Source: Sphagnum compactum (lineage: Eukaryota; Bryophyta; Sphagnopsida; Sphagnales). Taken from it: a stretch of 64,000 nucleotides of DNA. Location of the stretch: assembly GCA_965153455.1 (NCBI GenBank), contig OZ234497.1, forward strand, positions 8,432,001 through 8,496,000, read 5' to 3'. Position numbers and translations under genes: made by a program. The notes beneath the pieces are model-generated. The model made no database searches. It was not told the origin of the DNA and saw nothing but the letters and a program-made list of their open reading frames with translations. The stretch's first letter is position 1. Each line of letters opens with the position of its first letter. This document shows, piece after piece, positions 49,470 through 60,639 of this stretch.

Positions 49470-51273
49470 AAGACAGAGTCTAACAAAGAACTCCTGGCCG
49501 AGTCCCTTCCCTGCCTCTTCGTCTGCAACAAAACAAGATTGGAATTCGGAGAGCTGAGAGAGAGAAGAAGAATTAGAAGCAGCAAGCAAGCAAGCTTCAG
49601 AGTCTCATCGCCTTTCCCGCCTCCGATTTGTCCTTACTTTCCATCAAGCAAAAACTTGCAACAACAATTCATCAATCCATTCATCAATTCATCAGGACCA
49701 CAAGAAGAAGAAGAGCAGCAGCAGCAGCACGTACGTACGTGGTAACCCTAATTTCTCCCTTGGGCGTCGAGTCGAAGCTCGCTAAACCCTAAACCCCAAA
49801 CCATGACACTCGGTTGGTTGGTGTACTCAGTCTGCTCGACGACGACGACGACGACGACGATCAATCACATCCAGCGGGAGAGAGATGGATGGATGGATGG
49901 ATGGAAGGAAATAAAAGAGAGATGATCATCCATCCATCTCGACCATCTCTGTGTTTTAATAATTCTTTGGTTAGATGCAGCATTGCGGTGGAGTTGAGAA
50001 TCTAACTCTAGATTCGACAAACCCAGAAAACTTCATTAAAGAGAACAGATGGTGGGTTTTGTTCGCTGCAAATTCAGCATGACATAAAACCCCATGTTTG
50101 AGACAGATTTCATGAAAGAGGAAGAAAATATAGGCTTTGAAAATTTGACGGTTAGCTAGCAGTTAGTGTTTAGGGTTTAGCCTTTAGCCATATTTTTTTG
50201 TGTTTAGGGTTTAGGGTTTGTGCGAGTTTGTGCAAAATTTTCTCACACATCTGCGCAAAATAAAGTTATTTCCTTCTTCCCATTATTTGGGTGCAAAAAA
50301 AGTGGCCGAATTTCCCCAAAAACAATATTAAAAACTTTTCACCACATTTGGATTCGGATTTGGGTTTGGTAGCAAGTTTTGAAACAGTTTATTGCTCTTG
50401 TAACAAACTCCTCTCTACATTAGAGTTTTCCTTAAAGTCAGCCCTGTCTTCATCCTCTCTTTCGGCCTCCCTTCACTCCCTCTCCCCTCTTTGAGTGATG
50501 TCCACAAAGTTAAGGAAGTTTTATTATGAAATGCTAAAACTCAGCATTTAATGCACAAGCTTCGAGGTAATTATAATAATTGTACAGGTATGTGCGGTGA
50601 AGATATATGCAGCAGCATTGCCGGCGCTCAGAAAAAAGGAAAGAGGGGATCAAAACAGGATGAAACTCAGTTTACCACAAAAAATGGTGCATTTTCTGAG
50701 TTTCACCCGCCCCTTGAAGGCTAATGTACTCTTTTGCAGGTTTTTTTTTTGAATCTCACCTGATTTAATTAGGACCAACCTCAAGTTTCTGGTGTTGTGT
50801 TTTCCTGACTTTTCAGAAGACTCTATTGTCCTAAGGAAGCTTGCAGCTGTTATTCTGTCAGCTGCTTCTTCACCGTCCTACAAAGAAATTTGAGTCCTGC
50901 ATGAGTGACTATAGGTTGATAGATTTATTTATGTCCAAAATGACATGCCTATCAATTGCTGTGGAGGAGTTTATTGCCTGGCCATTTCAAATAGCTTGGA
51001 ATAGCACGGGTAAGTTTCATATAATTTTGCATGGTGAGCAAAATGGCCATACATTGCTCTAATTTGATGATTCTGATGGAGAAAAGGGAGATTTATTGGG
51101 ATTTTAATGTGGGTGACCGTAATCTCAATTTGATAACGCACCAAATGTAATGGTGGAACTTGGGCTTTTCCAAGGTCCTTGATGAGACAACAAAAGCCAG
51201 CGCAGGTACTAAACAAATTTCCCAACACCCTACTACAAAGGTACAAAAACTAAATCAAGACTAAAGCTTACAA
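49470..51273. other. Intergenic region between convergent C2H2 and ClpP genes
   Basis: No gene is recognisable. It probably holds the 3' untranslated regions of both neighbours. Visible simple repeats are an AAG/CAG run at about 49701-49729, ACGTACGT at 49730-49739, a GAC run at 49838-49859, a GGAT run at 49884-49903 and telobox-like TTTAGGGTTTAG words at 50165-50220. Confidence 0.5.
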
Positions 51274-54200
51274 CTATCGTTTGATGGCCATGCTATCTGC
51301 AACAAGAGCTTCAGGACGTCGTTCAATGACTTCATCCACCAAACCAAAAGATTTGGCCTCTTCTGGTGACATAAAATGGTCTCGCTCCATACTTGACTCT
51401 GCAAAACACCAAACTTTTAGGAATCTGTAAGACTCCAAGTATTTCCAAGAATTCTAAAAGACTTGACATGTGACTGTATACTCAGAAAACTCTGAAAACT
51501 AGAAGAACTCTCACAAAACCTGTCAATAATAGACTTCAATGTCCTGTGAGCAAGAAAGCAAGACCATCATATTGACAATAATACATAGATAAGATACAAA
51601 CAAGCAGACCTTGAGCTTGATATGATATTGCAACTGATTTTAAAACTGAGCCCCCATGTTCTGCCTCAAAATCTCAGTTACATTGGGTCATTGAGATCAT
51701 AAGAATTGAGAGCTTCTCAGGTACTGTCAATTGAAGTCCCCTCAATAGAAATCAAAGAGATAACCTAATGAAAGGTTAGAGAAATCTCTTATATGACATT
51801 AAGAGACCATCGTAGCAAAGCCTCGTGGAAACATATTCATGAGATTGCGGAGAAAAACTCCACAAGAGAACTTCGAAAGTCACTATTGCAGCAATTCTGG
51901 TCAAACCAAAACAAACACAACAAGAATGACTGCAGTCATAGCCTTGTGTAAAGACAAAACAAAGAGTAGTATGACAGACAGCAAGAGTCTCTTGCAGGTT
52001 TAGTGACCATCAACATCAGCACATGTGGAAGTGGGTAGTTACCACAACCTTGGGACTGACTTCATCAAAGGTAGTTGTATGTTATCATCAGACATTAACT
52101 AGCACACTTCTGTGGACTTGCAGGATCTGAGGTTGCAAAAGAAGCCGTTAGAATTGACTTCATAAGTAGTGAGAACACATCCTTACTTCAAAATCAAAGT
52201 CAACTTCTTGAATAGAATTGAGCAATGACCTGGTAATAAGGTTTAGAGATTTCCAATCCCACAACATATCAGCAAGCAAGAAAAAGAGGAAACTCAACCC
52301 TAAGGAACAGAGGAAAAAATGCAAACAAAACTGAGTGGTATAGACAACAGTGACAGTCACACACAAGTTCAGAGCTATTCAATGGCAACATGTATGGAAG
52401 TGACCAGCTACCATAACATCCCCAATGACTTCATCAGCTCCTGGCAGTGGGTGGAGCTCAATGTTATACATTAACCAATGTACTCATTGGTTACATTACT
52501 AGCAGTAATGGCCATTAAGCACAGCAGGCTCACAGGATGATTCAGGGCAGATGCTGCTCTGTACAGTTGTTGTCCAGGTACACAAAGTCAGAGAAATTGG
52601 GGACATCAGGATTCAACAAATCATCTACAGACCTAAGGTAACTTGGAAACAAAAACATGACAGAATTAGAAACAATTAGAAGCTTCAGAAAGTCAAATTG
52701 ATATTGAAATCTAGAAACGAGCTAATCCAAGTGCACAATCAGTACCCATAGAGATAACAATTGATTGCTTGAAGACTGACTGGCTGCATGCAGAACTATC
52801 AATTGTAAAATCGAGCCAGGCAGAATTAGATCTGAAGCTCCTGCAACTTTGAAGCTATGGGGAGACTCATAATGGCTTTAGACAAGGAGCATTGTCATAT
52901 GGCAGCATTGAAAGAACTGTGAAGACTTCAAACAGCAGGACTATGGAAACTGTAGAATGCAGGCCAGTAGCTCCAGAGCTACTGATTACTGAAGACATAC
53001 ATACCAATTTTTTCATAGGTGTGTCCGGTGTGCTTGACGTAGAGGCGATTGAGGCGGGCACGCATGTCAAGAATTTCACGGGCTTGGATGGCAATGTCAC
53101 TGGCCTGGCCACTTGCACCGCCTGATGGCTGGTGAATCATCACCCGAGCATTAGGCAATGAGCGCCTCTCACCTGGAGCCCCTGCGGCTAACAAAAGGGA
53201 ACCCATTGAGGCAGCCTGCCCAACGCAAAGAGTGCTGACTGGGCTCCGAATGTACTGTAGTCAACCAAGTAAAGCCCAAAAACACAATCATGCTATGAGA
53301 ATGTAGCTAGTGATCAATTATTCAGAGCTAATGATTTAAAACCCATCATCACAGCAACAAGGTGAGCATTTCAATTCACTTAAGTATGCAGTCACGCTGA
53401 AGACTTGTGGAGATGAATAGGTCCAACTCTATGCAAACTAGAGTTGCTGCCATGCACTATTGTTCACCCAGTTCTACAACTTGGTAACAGAAGGTAGACC
53501 CCATTACCGAAGATAGCAAAACAATCAACAATGATCCTGAGGGTGCCTCAATATAAAACTCTCAACTCAACTCTCAACTCTCTCATTGGCTTCGTTGACA
53601 CATGACAATGGGTTCAATGAATGCAATTAGTACACTGTTCTTCAGTGCATTCTCTACATTCACCTCTTGGCTGGATAGGTGTGATTGCTTCAGTGCATGT
53701 CACCCTAATTTGTCACCATGAATTCAATCTATTTTTTGTGCAAAGGGTCTTCAGGCATTAAACACCTACCAGAAGTAAAAATTTATAACGAGCAACCAAA
53801 CCACTAACAGTTGGAGATGAAGAATGGAAAAGTACCTGCATGGTGTCATAAATCGCAAGGCCTGCTGTGACAACACCACCAGGGGAGTTTATGTACAAAT
53901 GGATCTGGAAAAGAGCAAAACAGCTCATTAAGATTCATATCCCCTCTGCATTGTATGGTGCATCTAAGAGCTCAGGATTGCATTGCAGGTACTCCAAGAT
54001 AGAAAGAACATTCATCCCCTACATGTTGCATGGTGCACCTATGAGCTCAGATTCCACTGCAGGGACTCCAAGATAGAAACTGCAGAGATCATTAAAATAA
54101 TACTTCCAGAATTCTTCAGCTCTGACAAAAATAGCAAACCCTGATGCTTTTGGCATCAGGGTAAGGATCAGGGTTTCTAATGCAAAAATATCACAAAGAA

Positions 54201-54984
54201 AAGTGGAGAAAGAAGACGGGTAGAGGATACTAAACTGAGCCACTTTGTACATAATCCAAGTTCTTTATTGTCAATGAGGAAATCTTAGTTCAGCAATTAG
54301 GTGTGCTTCCAAACCCTAATTATTAGCAGTATGACAAGTAACAAGATCTGAACTTTGCATCATCCTTATAATTCTCCTACAATAGTTATCAAATGATCAG
54401 ATGCAGATCAGATGGCTTTTTACATGAAGATCTCTAATGTATTCATACACACTCTCTGCAATTTCTTCCCGTCCAAATGAAGGGAAACATTCATAAGAAA
54501 ACAAGAGATTATGACAGATGTGACATGCATCTAGAGAGGGAGACAACGAGAAAACCCCGGAGACATAAGAAAGAGGAGAAGGGATTCTTCTCGATCCCTG
54601 CAAATATGAGAGAAACGATGACAAATGTATTTTCTGAAAGAGAACAAACAAAATGCAGAAAAAAAATTTGCCTACCGGTTTGTCTGGATTTTCCGACTCC
54701 AGGTATAACAGCTGCGCAACGACGAGAGATGCAGTATCATCCGAGATCGGACCATGGATGCACACGATACGCTCCTTCAGGAGCCTTGAGAAAATGTCAT
54801 AGGCCCTCTCCCCACGCGATGTTTGCTCGATCACCATCGGCACCAGCCCATAAGCTCGCCGACCCGATGGAGCCGTACAAAGCCGTGGCAAAGGATAGGA
54901 GGAGTGACAGCAGAGTTGATGGAGAGAAGAAGCTCCAGCTATGGCTGCACGCCATAGCTTGTTGCCGCCTCCTCCTGCTCTCAT
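51274..54984 (-). CDS. CLPP2: ATP-dependent Clp protease proteolytic subunit, probably mitochondrial
   Basis: Four exons on the minus strand: 54676-54984, 53836-53904, 53005-53254 and 51274-51398, all with GT-AG introns. They yield 250 residues, close to the usual length of nuclear plant ClpP. The start is the only upstream in-frame ATG. Residues 1-44 are rich in Arg, Ser and Ala without a conserved match, as expected of an organellar presequence. The mature part begins [19 protein letters not shown]. The catalytic serine is S142 in GQAASMGS, the histidine H167 in MIHQPSGG and the aspartate D216 in [12 protein letters not shown]. Spacings of 25 and 49 match the Escherichia coli triad (97, 122, 171). 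The INSPGG loop of exon 2 and the [10 protein letters not shown] end are intact. The product would form the barrel that degrades unfolded proteins with a ClpX partner in the matrix. Closest to the mitochondrial-type subunit by motif; plastid location is less likely. The last intron is 1.6 kb. Confidence 0.95.
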
Positions 54985-55084
54985 CGTTGCTAAACAAGTA
55001 GCCCAATTTTCCACCAACACAACACGCACTACAACCCCAAACACAAGATCCCTCTCCAAAGCAAAGGAACAACGAAGGAACACA

Positions 55085-56000
55085 ACAGTAAGCAGGTCAT
55101 CAAACCCTAACCCTAATTTGTTGGGGAATTGTCCCCAGAAAAGAACAGGCTTCCTTTGAGTTGTACAAAACAGAGAATGGAATCAAAACATTCAGCAAAT
55201 CATCAAACCCTAACCCTAATTTGGTGGAGAATACGTTGGTCCCAAGAAGAAAACACTCTTTTAAATCTCTGCAAATGTGTGCAAAGGAGGATAATGAATA
55301 AAAACTTTCAACAAATCCTCAAACCCTAACCCTAATTTGGTGCAGAATTGTCCCAAGAACAAAAGAAAAGAGCAAGTGCTAAAGAGATAATAATTTAATG
55401 AATAAAAATATCAAACCTTAACCCTAATTTGGTGAAGAATTATCTCAAGAACAAAACTTTTTTGTTTTTTGTTTTTTTTTTGGGGACTGTATGTGAATTG
55501 AGATAATGAATTAAAACATTCAATAAATCATCAAACCTTAGTCTCATAGACATTTGTCCCAAGGAAAAAAACATTATTTTGGGTGTGTGTAAAAGAAATA
55601 ATGAATCCATCATTGAACCCTAACCTTAATTTGGTTGGAATTGAACAAAAAAATTAAAAATGTGTGCAAAAGAGAGAATGAATTAAAACCCTCAACAAAT
55701 CATCAAACCCTAACCCTAATTTGGTCAAAATTGTCCCAAGAATGAAATGTTCCTTTGAATGTATGCAAAAATATAATAATGAATTAAAACATTTTATCAA
55801 ATCATCAAACTATAACCCTAATTCAGTTAGGATCACATTTATTTTGAATGCATGCAAAAAGAGAGAATGAATTAAAACCCTCAACAAATCATCAAACCCT
55901 AACCCTAATTTGGGTCAAAATTGTCCCAAGAAGAAGAAAACATTATTTTGAGTGTGTGCAAAATAAATTAAAACATTTAACAAATTATCAAGCCTTAAAC
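55085..56000. repeat. Telobox-bearing degenerate tandem array, about ten units
   Basis: AAACCCTAACCCTAATTT or a close variant recurs near 55102, 55206, 55321, 55415, 55531, 55616, 55706, 55808, 55896 and 55990. Spacing varies from 85 to 116 bp. Around each core are CAACAAATCATC upstream and AATTGTCCCAAGAA with TGTGTGCAAA downstream. The array begins about 100 bp upstream of the ClpP start codon. Confidence 0.9.
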
Positions 56001-56375
56001 CTAATTAATTAGATAGGAATTGTCCCAAGACAAGAAGAAACACTTTTTTTTTTAATGTGTGAAAAAATAAATAAATAAATAAAAATCTCCCCACCTTTGC
56101 GTTGACTTTGCACAAGTACATTATTAAAAACAAGGTACACAAATAACGGGGAAAAGTTGACTGACTGAGGGTGGATGAAAAACTGCAGCCCATCCCATGG
56201 ACAGAACGGCCAGCTGGTGCATTGGTGCGTGCTGGTTCACACTGCCCCTTTCTTTGGAGTAGGGAGTTGTCGTTACTAGTAAACTCACCAAAGTGTCCTT
56301 TCCTCGTCAGCAAAATGGACGACTAGAAAACCGAGAATTCCACAAATAGGCAGTCATGACAACTCAGCATGCTAA
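56001..56375. other. Spacer between telobox array and PGK promoter
   Basis: AT-rich sequence up to about 56100 gives way to mixed-composition DNA. No gene is recognisable on either strand. Confidence 0.4.
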
Positions 56376-56383
56376 CCACGTGG
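56376..56383. promoter_or_regulatory. G-box (CCACGTGG)
   Basis: A perfect palindromic CCACGTGG lies about 415 bp upstream of the PGK-like start codon. G-boxes bind plant bZIP and bHLH factors and often mark light- or stress-regulated promoters. The GC-rich segment that follows (56390-56560) probably holds the core promoter and 5' leader. Function is inferred from the motif alone. Confidence 0.45.
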
Positions 56384-56790
56384 AGTGTCCACGCTGTCTC
56401 AGCTTAAGCACGCAGTCGTGCAACAAACCGCGAACCAACCCGCGCGGTCTTGTCTCGAGTCCGTCTGTCCTTCCGCCCGCGCGCGAGCTCGCCGCTGGCG
56501 ATGGACACACGGGATGCGCGACGCGACGCATCGCATTGGAGCTGCGGAAGTCGCTGCATAAGTAGCAAAGTTTGGATTTGCAGAGCGACGGATTGGGAGC
56601 GCTGTCAGGGAGGTTTTTTTTGTAGAGTGAAGAACTTGGGTTTGGTGCTGGGGATCGAAGGTGGTGGATTCTCGAGTGTGGTGTTGCTGAGCAGTTTTGT
56701 CGTTGCACTTTGATTGCATTTTCTCTAGTGGGGGTGAGAAGGAAAAGAGGAGGAGGAAGATCCGAGTGCGTTGAGTTGAAAGGTTTGAAG

Positions 56791-59700
56791 ATGGCGCCGT
56801 ACGTGCCGTATCCGCCTGGACTCGGAAAAGTGGGCTATACGGTACCTGAGGGGCAGGAGGATGGACATGAGCTCTTGGATCCACGCTTGCCTTTACTCCA
56901 ACGCGCCGATCTCAAGGACAAAGTTGTGCTTCTCCGAGTCGATCACAACGTTGTGAAGAAAGGTACGCTATAGATTCTGTCTGTCTGTGTGTGTCCGAAA
57001 CTGTTCAAATTATGCACGTCTTGTGAGAGAGAGAGAGAGAGGAGAACAAGCCAGCCAGTCAGTCGGAGATACATGTATGGTTGCTTAGAATGGTTCCGAG
57101 ATTGTGGAGAAAATTGGTTTGAATCATGCATCGTCATGTGGGTGGGTGGCCGGGAGATCCTTGGACCAGGCAAGATCATGGATCAGTATCGGATTGAAGT
57201 CACCTTGGCAACCATGTACAACATCATCGAACGCGGTGGGAGGTACGAAGCATGATGATGAACTTCTTGCAAGAACCCTTTTCTTGTTCTTGTTCTTGTT
57301 CTTCTTCTTCAGCCAGAAAACTTGGCTCTGGCATTTTGTTATTGCAGACTGATCCACACGCAAGTGTTTGATCCTCTGATGATGCATGCATGCATGCAAC
57401 CCTTGGCATTGCTGTTGAATCTTGTTGGGTTTTGGCATTCTTCAGCCAGCAAACTTGGCCCTGGCATTCTGTCTTTGCAGACTGATCCACAGGCTACTAT
57501 TTGATCCTCTGATGATGCATGCATGCATTCAACCCTTGGCATTGCTGTTGAATATTGTTGGGTTTTGGCATTCTTCAGCCAGCAAACTTGGCCCTGGCAT
57601 TCTGTCTTTGCAGACTGATCCAAAGGCTAGTGTTTGATCCTCCGATGATGCATGCATGCATTCAACCCTTGGGATTGCTGTTGAATCTTGTTGGGTTTTT
57701 GCTTTTTCTTTTTCCTGTTTTTTTGGGGGTGGGGGATTCACAGGCCAATTATCATGACTCATGTCGGACGTCCATATGACAAAAAAACTAAGATTCTGAG
57801 TGTGAAGCTTGAGGATGAATCCATTGAACCAGTGGTGGCATACTTGCAAAGAAAACTGCGCATCAAGTTTGCTGTCCCGTTGTTCCATGTCACTGACAAC
57901 AAAGGCATTCAGGACATCGACACCTCCATCAACTGGCTCATCAATGACCTTCGTGCTTGCAAAATTGGTGGCATCTACTTGCCAAACACTCGATGGTTTG
58001 CAGTAAGTCCAATGCTCTTGATCAATGTTTTGCACAATCAAGCTCGTTCTCTCTCTCTCCCTCTCTTCCATGGGTGATGCTTTGCTTCATAATCTAGAGT
58101 ATTATTCTGAGTGACTCTGCATACAATCAACTCAAAAAGCAAAAAATCTTTTCAAGCAAAAACATGTGCCTGAGAGCTTCATTTGGGATTTAGTTCTAGG
58201 GTTTCCTTCAAAGTGTTGGAAGAAGTATATTTATATATCTCTAATGGATGGCAGGGGGAAGAAGACAAAGGTGAAAAGATGGAGCGATTTGTAGTGCAAT
58301 TGGCTGGGGTTGCAGATGTGTTTGTGAATGATGCATTTGGATCTTGGCAGCCTCATGCTTCCACTTACTACATCACAAAATACTTGCCATCATATGCTGG
58401 ACTTTGCATGCAGGTATGCAGGTACTACTTACAGTTCTTTTCTATCCGTTTGGTGTAAAATCCACTACAAGCTTTCTCTCTCAATGTAGACTTCTTTGCA
58501 CCAAAGTAAAAATAAATTTTTTAAAAGGATTTTGTTGCATGTTTATTAAAAGTCCGGCAGTGCAAAGCATAGGTTGAAGTTTTTTTTTGTTTGTCACTTT
58601 GTGGTGTGCAGAATGAACTGATTCATGTGCGAGAAATCCTCAACCCAAAACAGCCATTTCTTGCAATTGTTGCTGGTGCCAAATATGACACAAAAATTGG
58701 GCCATTGAAGGCAATGTACAAGAAAGTGGACAAGCTTATTCTTGGCGGGGTTGTATACAACACCTTCCTTTGTGCAAAATATGGTGTCAAGATTGAAGGT
58801 GTGGAGGTAAAAATAATTGTTGCAAATAAAACTGTAATCTCAGCACTAGGGAACTGATAGAGTTCTTGCCATTTTGACAGTGTTTGTGGGTTTCCTGAGG
58901 TCATTTATATACTACAGGAAGTAGGCTGCAAATTCTGAAAAACCCATTTTGGAAGTGTCTATTTTAAGTGTATGTCAGAAGGTAAGGGTGCTGATGGTAG
59001 GAAAGTGCACAAAATGATGCAGGATTCAGATATTGCATTGGCAAAAGACCTGGTTGAGCAGGATAAGGTTGAACACAAAATTGTAGAGCTGCCATTTGTG
59101 GTTGAATCAGAAACACTTGAGGCACGAATTGACGGGAAGTATCGCACAATCAGCATCAAGGTTGGTTTGGACAACACCATTGTAACTGAGGCTCTTGATC
59201 TTTCTAGTGCCTGGCTAGACTTCCCATTTGTAGCCTGAAATGTTCTAAAATGTTTCAGTTTTTGTATGGAAGAATCATTGCTGTACTCAATCATGTTACA
59301 ACTGCAAGCAGGTTCAAGATGCTCAGGGTAATTAATATCACTAACATCTGTTATCAGAATCTTACATTGGTTTTCACTCTGTATGAAAAACAGGACTTCA
59401 CTCCAGGGAAAGAGTACAGCTACATTGTTGATGTGGATCCTTCTTCATTTGATGAACCACATGTGGTGGAGGCCATAGATTTGTCAAAGACCATCTTCGT
59501 AAATGCAGTGATGGGCTTAATGCCTCACTTCTGGCATGGCACTTACAAGATGGATGAAATGATAGATCGCAATCGTTCTGCACAAAAGTTCTTCGGTGGT
59601 GGAGATACTCTGCAGGAATTTAAGAGGTGATAATGACTAGTCTTTTTTCCGGTTAGCATTTTGTGTGTGCAGGCAACAACATAAGCATCCATTGACACAC

Positions 59701-59994
59701 CCCCAGACATGAAAGCTTCTAAAACCCTAAATCCCGCTTTCTGCAAAGAGTCATAGACTTGACATTTGCAATTTGACACTTGCTGATGACAGTTGTGAAT
59801 GTTGGTTGTTTGTGGAATGGGTTGGCAGTTTGCATCCTGGGCTATATCAGAAAGCTCTGGAAAGTCCCAAGTACTACCTTTTCACCGGAGGTGGCACTGT
59901 TCTGAAGGTGATTGAAGAAGGGGATCCCTTTGCTTTACCCACAGTGAAAGCTCTCATTGAGAATGGGAAGCAATATGGTTACAACCCACAGTAG
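56791..59994 (+). CDS. Divergent phosphoglycerate kinase-like protein
   Basis: Eight exons (56791-56962, 57170-57242, 57744-58002, 58255-58413, 58612-58806, about 58969-59160, 59394-59626, 59829-59994) give 482 residues against about 400 for ordinary PGK. The family reaction is ATP formation from 1,3-bisphosphoglycerate and ADP. Recognisable PGK landmarks, in order: LLRVDHN at 47-53 (usually RVDFN), YRI with R65, MTHVGRP at 86-92 (usually SHLGRP), LPNTRWF near 161-167 (usually LENVRF), NDAFGSWQPHAS, AGAKYDTK with K245 and K249, FGGGD with D421, and TGGG at 447-450. The usual WNGPMG is replaced by VNAVMG. Key charged residues are thus kept while much of the frame differs. No obvious transit peptide is seen, so a cytosolic site is likely. 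The acceptor of exon 6 (frame fixed, AG at about 58967-58968) is uncertain. Whether it still acts on the standard substrate is open. Confidence 0.88.
57308..57706. repeat. 133-bp tandem triplication inside a PGK intron
   Basis: TTCAGCCAG starts copies at 57308, 57441 and 57574, exactly 133 bp apart. Each copy contains AACTTGGC(C/T)CTGGCATT, a splice-acceptor-like TTGCAGACTGATCC, TGATGATGCATGCATGCA and AACCCTTGG(C/G)ATTGCTG. The array lies in the second intron (57243-57743). Open frames run through it on both strands because of the repetition and are not considered genes. Confidence 0.94.
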
Positions 59995-60635
59995 TTGTTC
60001 ACATTCCACAATATATGTACCTGAGTGGAATTCCTTGGATATAAATCTAGTATTATATTTTTGTTACATCTCACCAAAGCTGTTTCTATATTATAGTACC
60101 CCAGAGGCCAACACTTACCTATCTTTTGAAACTGATGATGGCTCGAAGTGTGAATAAAACTTACCAATCCTGTCTTCCATGATTCAGAACCCATAGTCAC
60201 ACCTGAAGAACCCATTTGCAGAAGCAGGCAAACTCCAGGAAGTTCACCAAATTTCTGGTCGATTGCTGCATCTTCAAGAGTGAAAGTAGGATGTAAATGG
60301 GCAAAGGTTTGTGACTCTGTGAAAAATAATATGACATGCAGTAAATGTAATTGAATTGTGCAGTTAGCATCAAAACAAGAGGAACTGTGTTTTCCATGAG
60401 GAACTGTCTTTTGAGGCAGTATAGACCCAAGATACAGAGCTCTAAAAGCAGATGTAATTTTGCAAGGTGAAATTGAATGTGGTGCCAGGAACTCACTTCT
60501 TAATGGTGATGATGACTGTTCCAGCATTGTTCTGAACCAGCAATGTGAGATGGTTTCAAGTCTCGCCAGAACATATGCCAAAAACTTCTGAAGTTTGATA
60601 TCTGTCATCAATCTTACCCATTTTTTGAGCTCCAT
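59979..60635 (-). CDS. Unassigned minus-strand open frame or gene fragment
   Basis: A 218-codon frame starts at the ATG at 60635, ahead of which (minus strand) is a TTTATATATTTT TATA-like word. Its 3' end overlaps the last bases of the PGK-like gene. It contains splice-like signals: AA|GTGAGT at 60497/60496, CACAG| before 60316, and TTG|GTAAGT at 60165/60164. The part 60165-60316 encodes DAAIDQKFGELPGVCLLLQM, which looks protein-like. In another frame, 60500-60555 encodes HLTLLVQNNAGTVIITIKK, which also resembles a real protein segment of plant membrane proteins, though I cannot name the family with confidence. It may be a degraded gene copy, a small gene, or chance. Confidence 0.3.
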   Translation of the reverse strand: MELKKWVRLMTDIKLQKFLAYVLARLETISHCWFRTMLEQSSSPLRSEFLAPHSISPCKITSAFRALYLGSILPQKTVPHGKHSSSCFDANCTIQLHLLHVILFFTESQTFAHLHPTFTLEDAAIDQKFGELPGVCLLLQMGSSGVTMGSESWKTGLVSFIHTSSHHQFQKIGKCWPLGYYNIETALVRCNKNIILDLYPRNSTQVHILWNVNNYCGL

Positions 60636-60639
60636 ATTG

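Noticed and set aside
57224-57637. Overlapping open frames on both strands in the PGK intron
   Set aside because: They repeat the same peptide because of the 133-bp triplication and lie between well-defined PGK exons.
60588-60617. Apparent 30-nt intron (TGG|GTAAGA ... TTCAG|AAG) in the minus-strand frame downstream of PGK
   Set aside because: It is far too short for a plant spliceosomal intron; the signals are probably coincidental.
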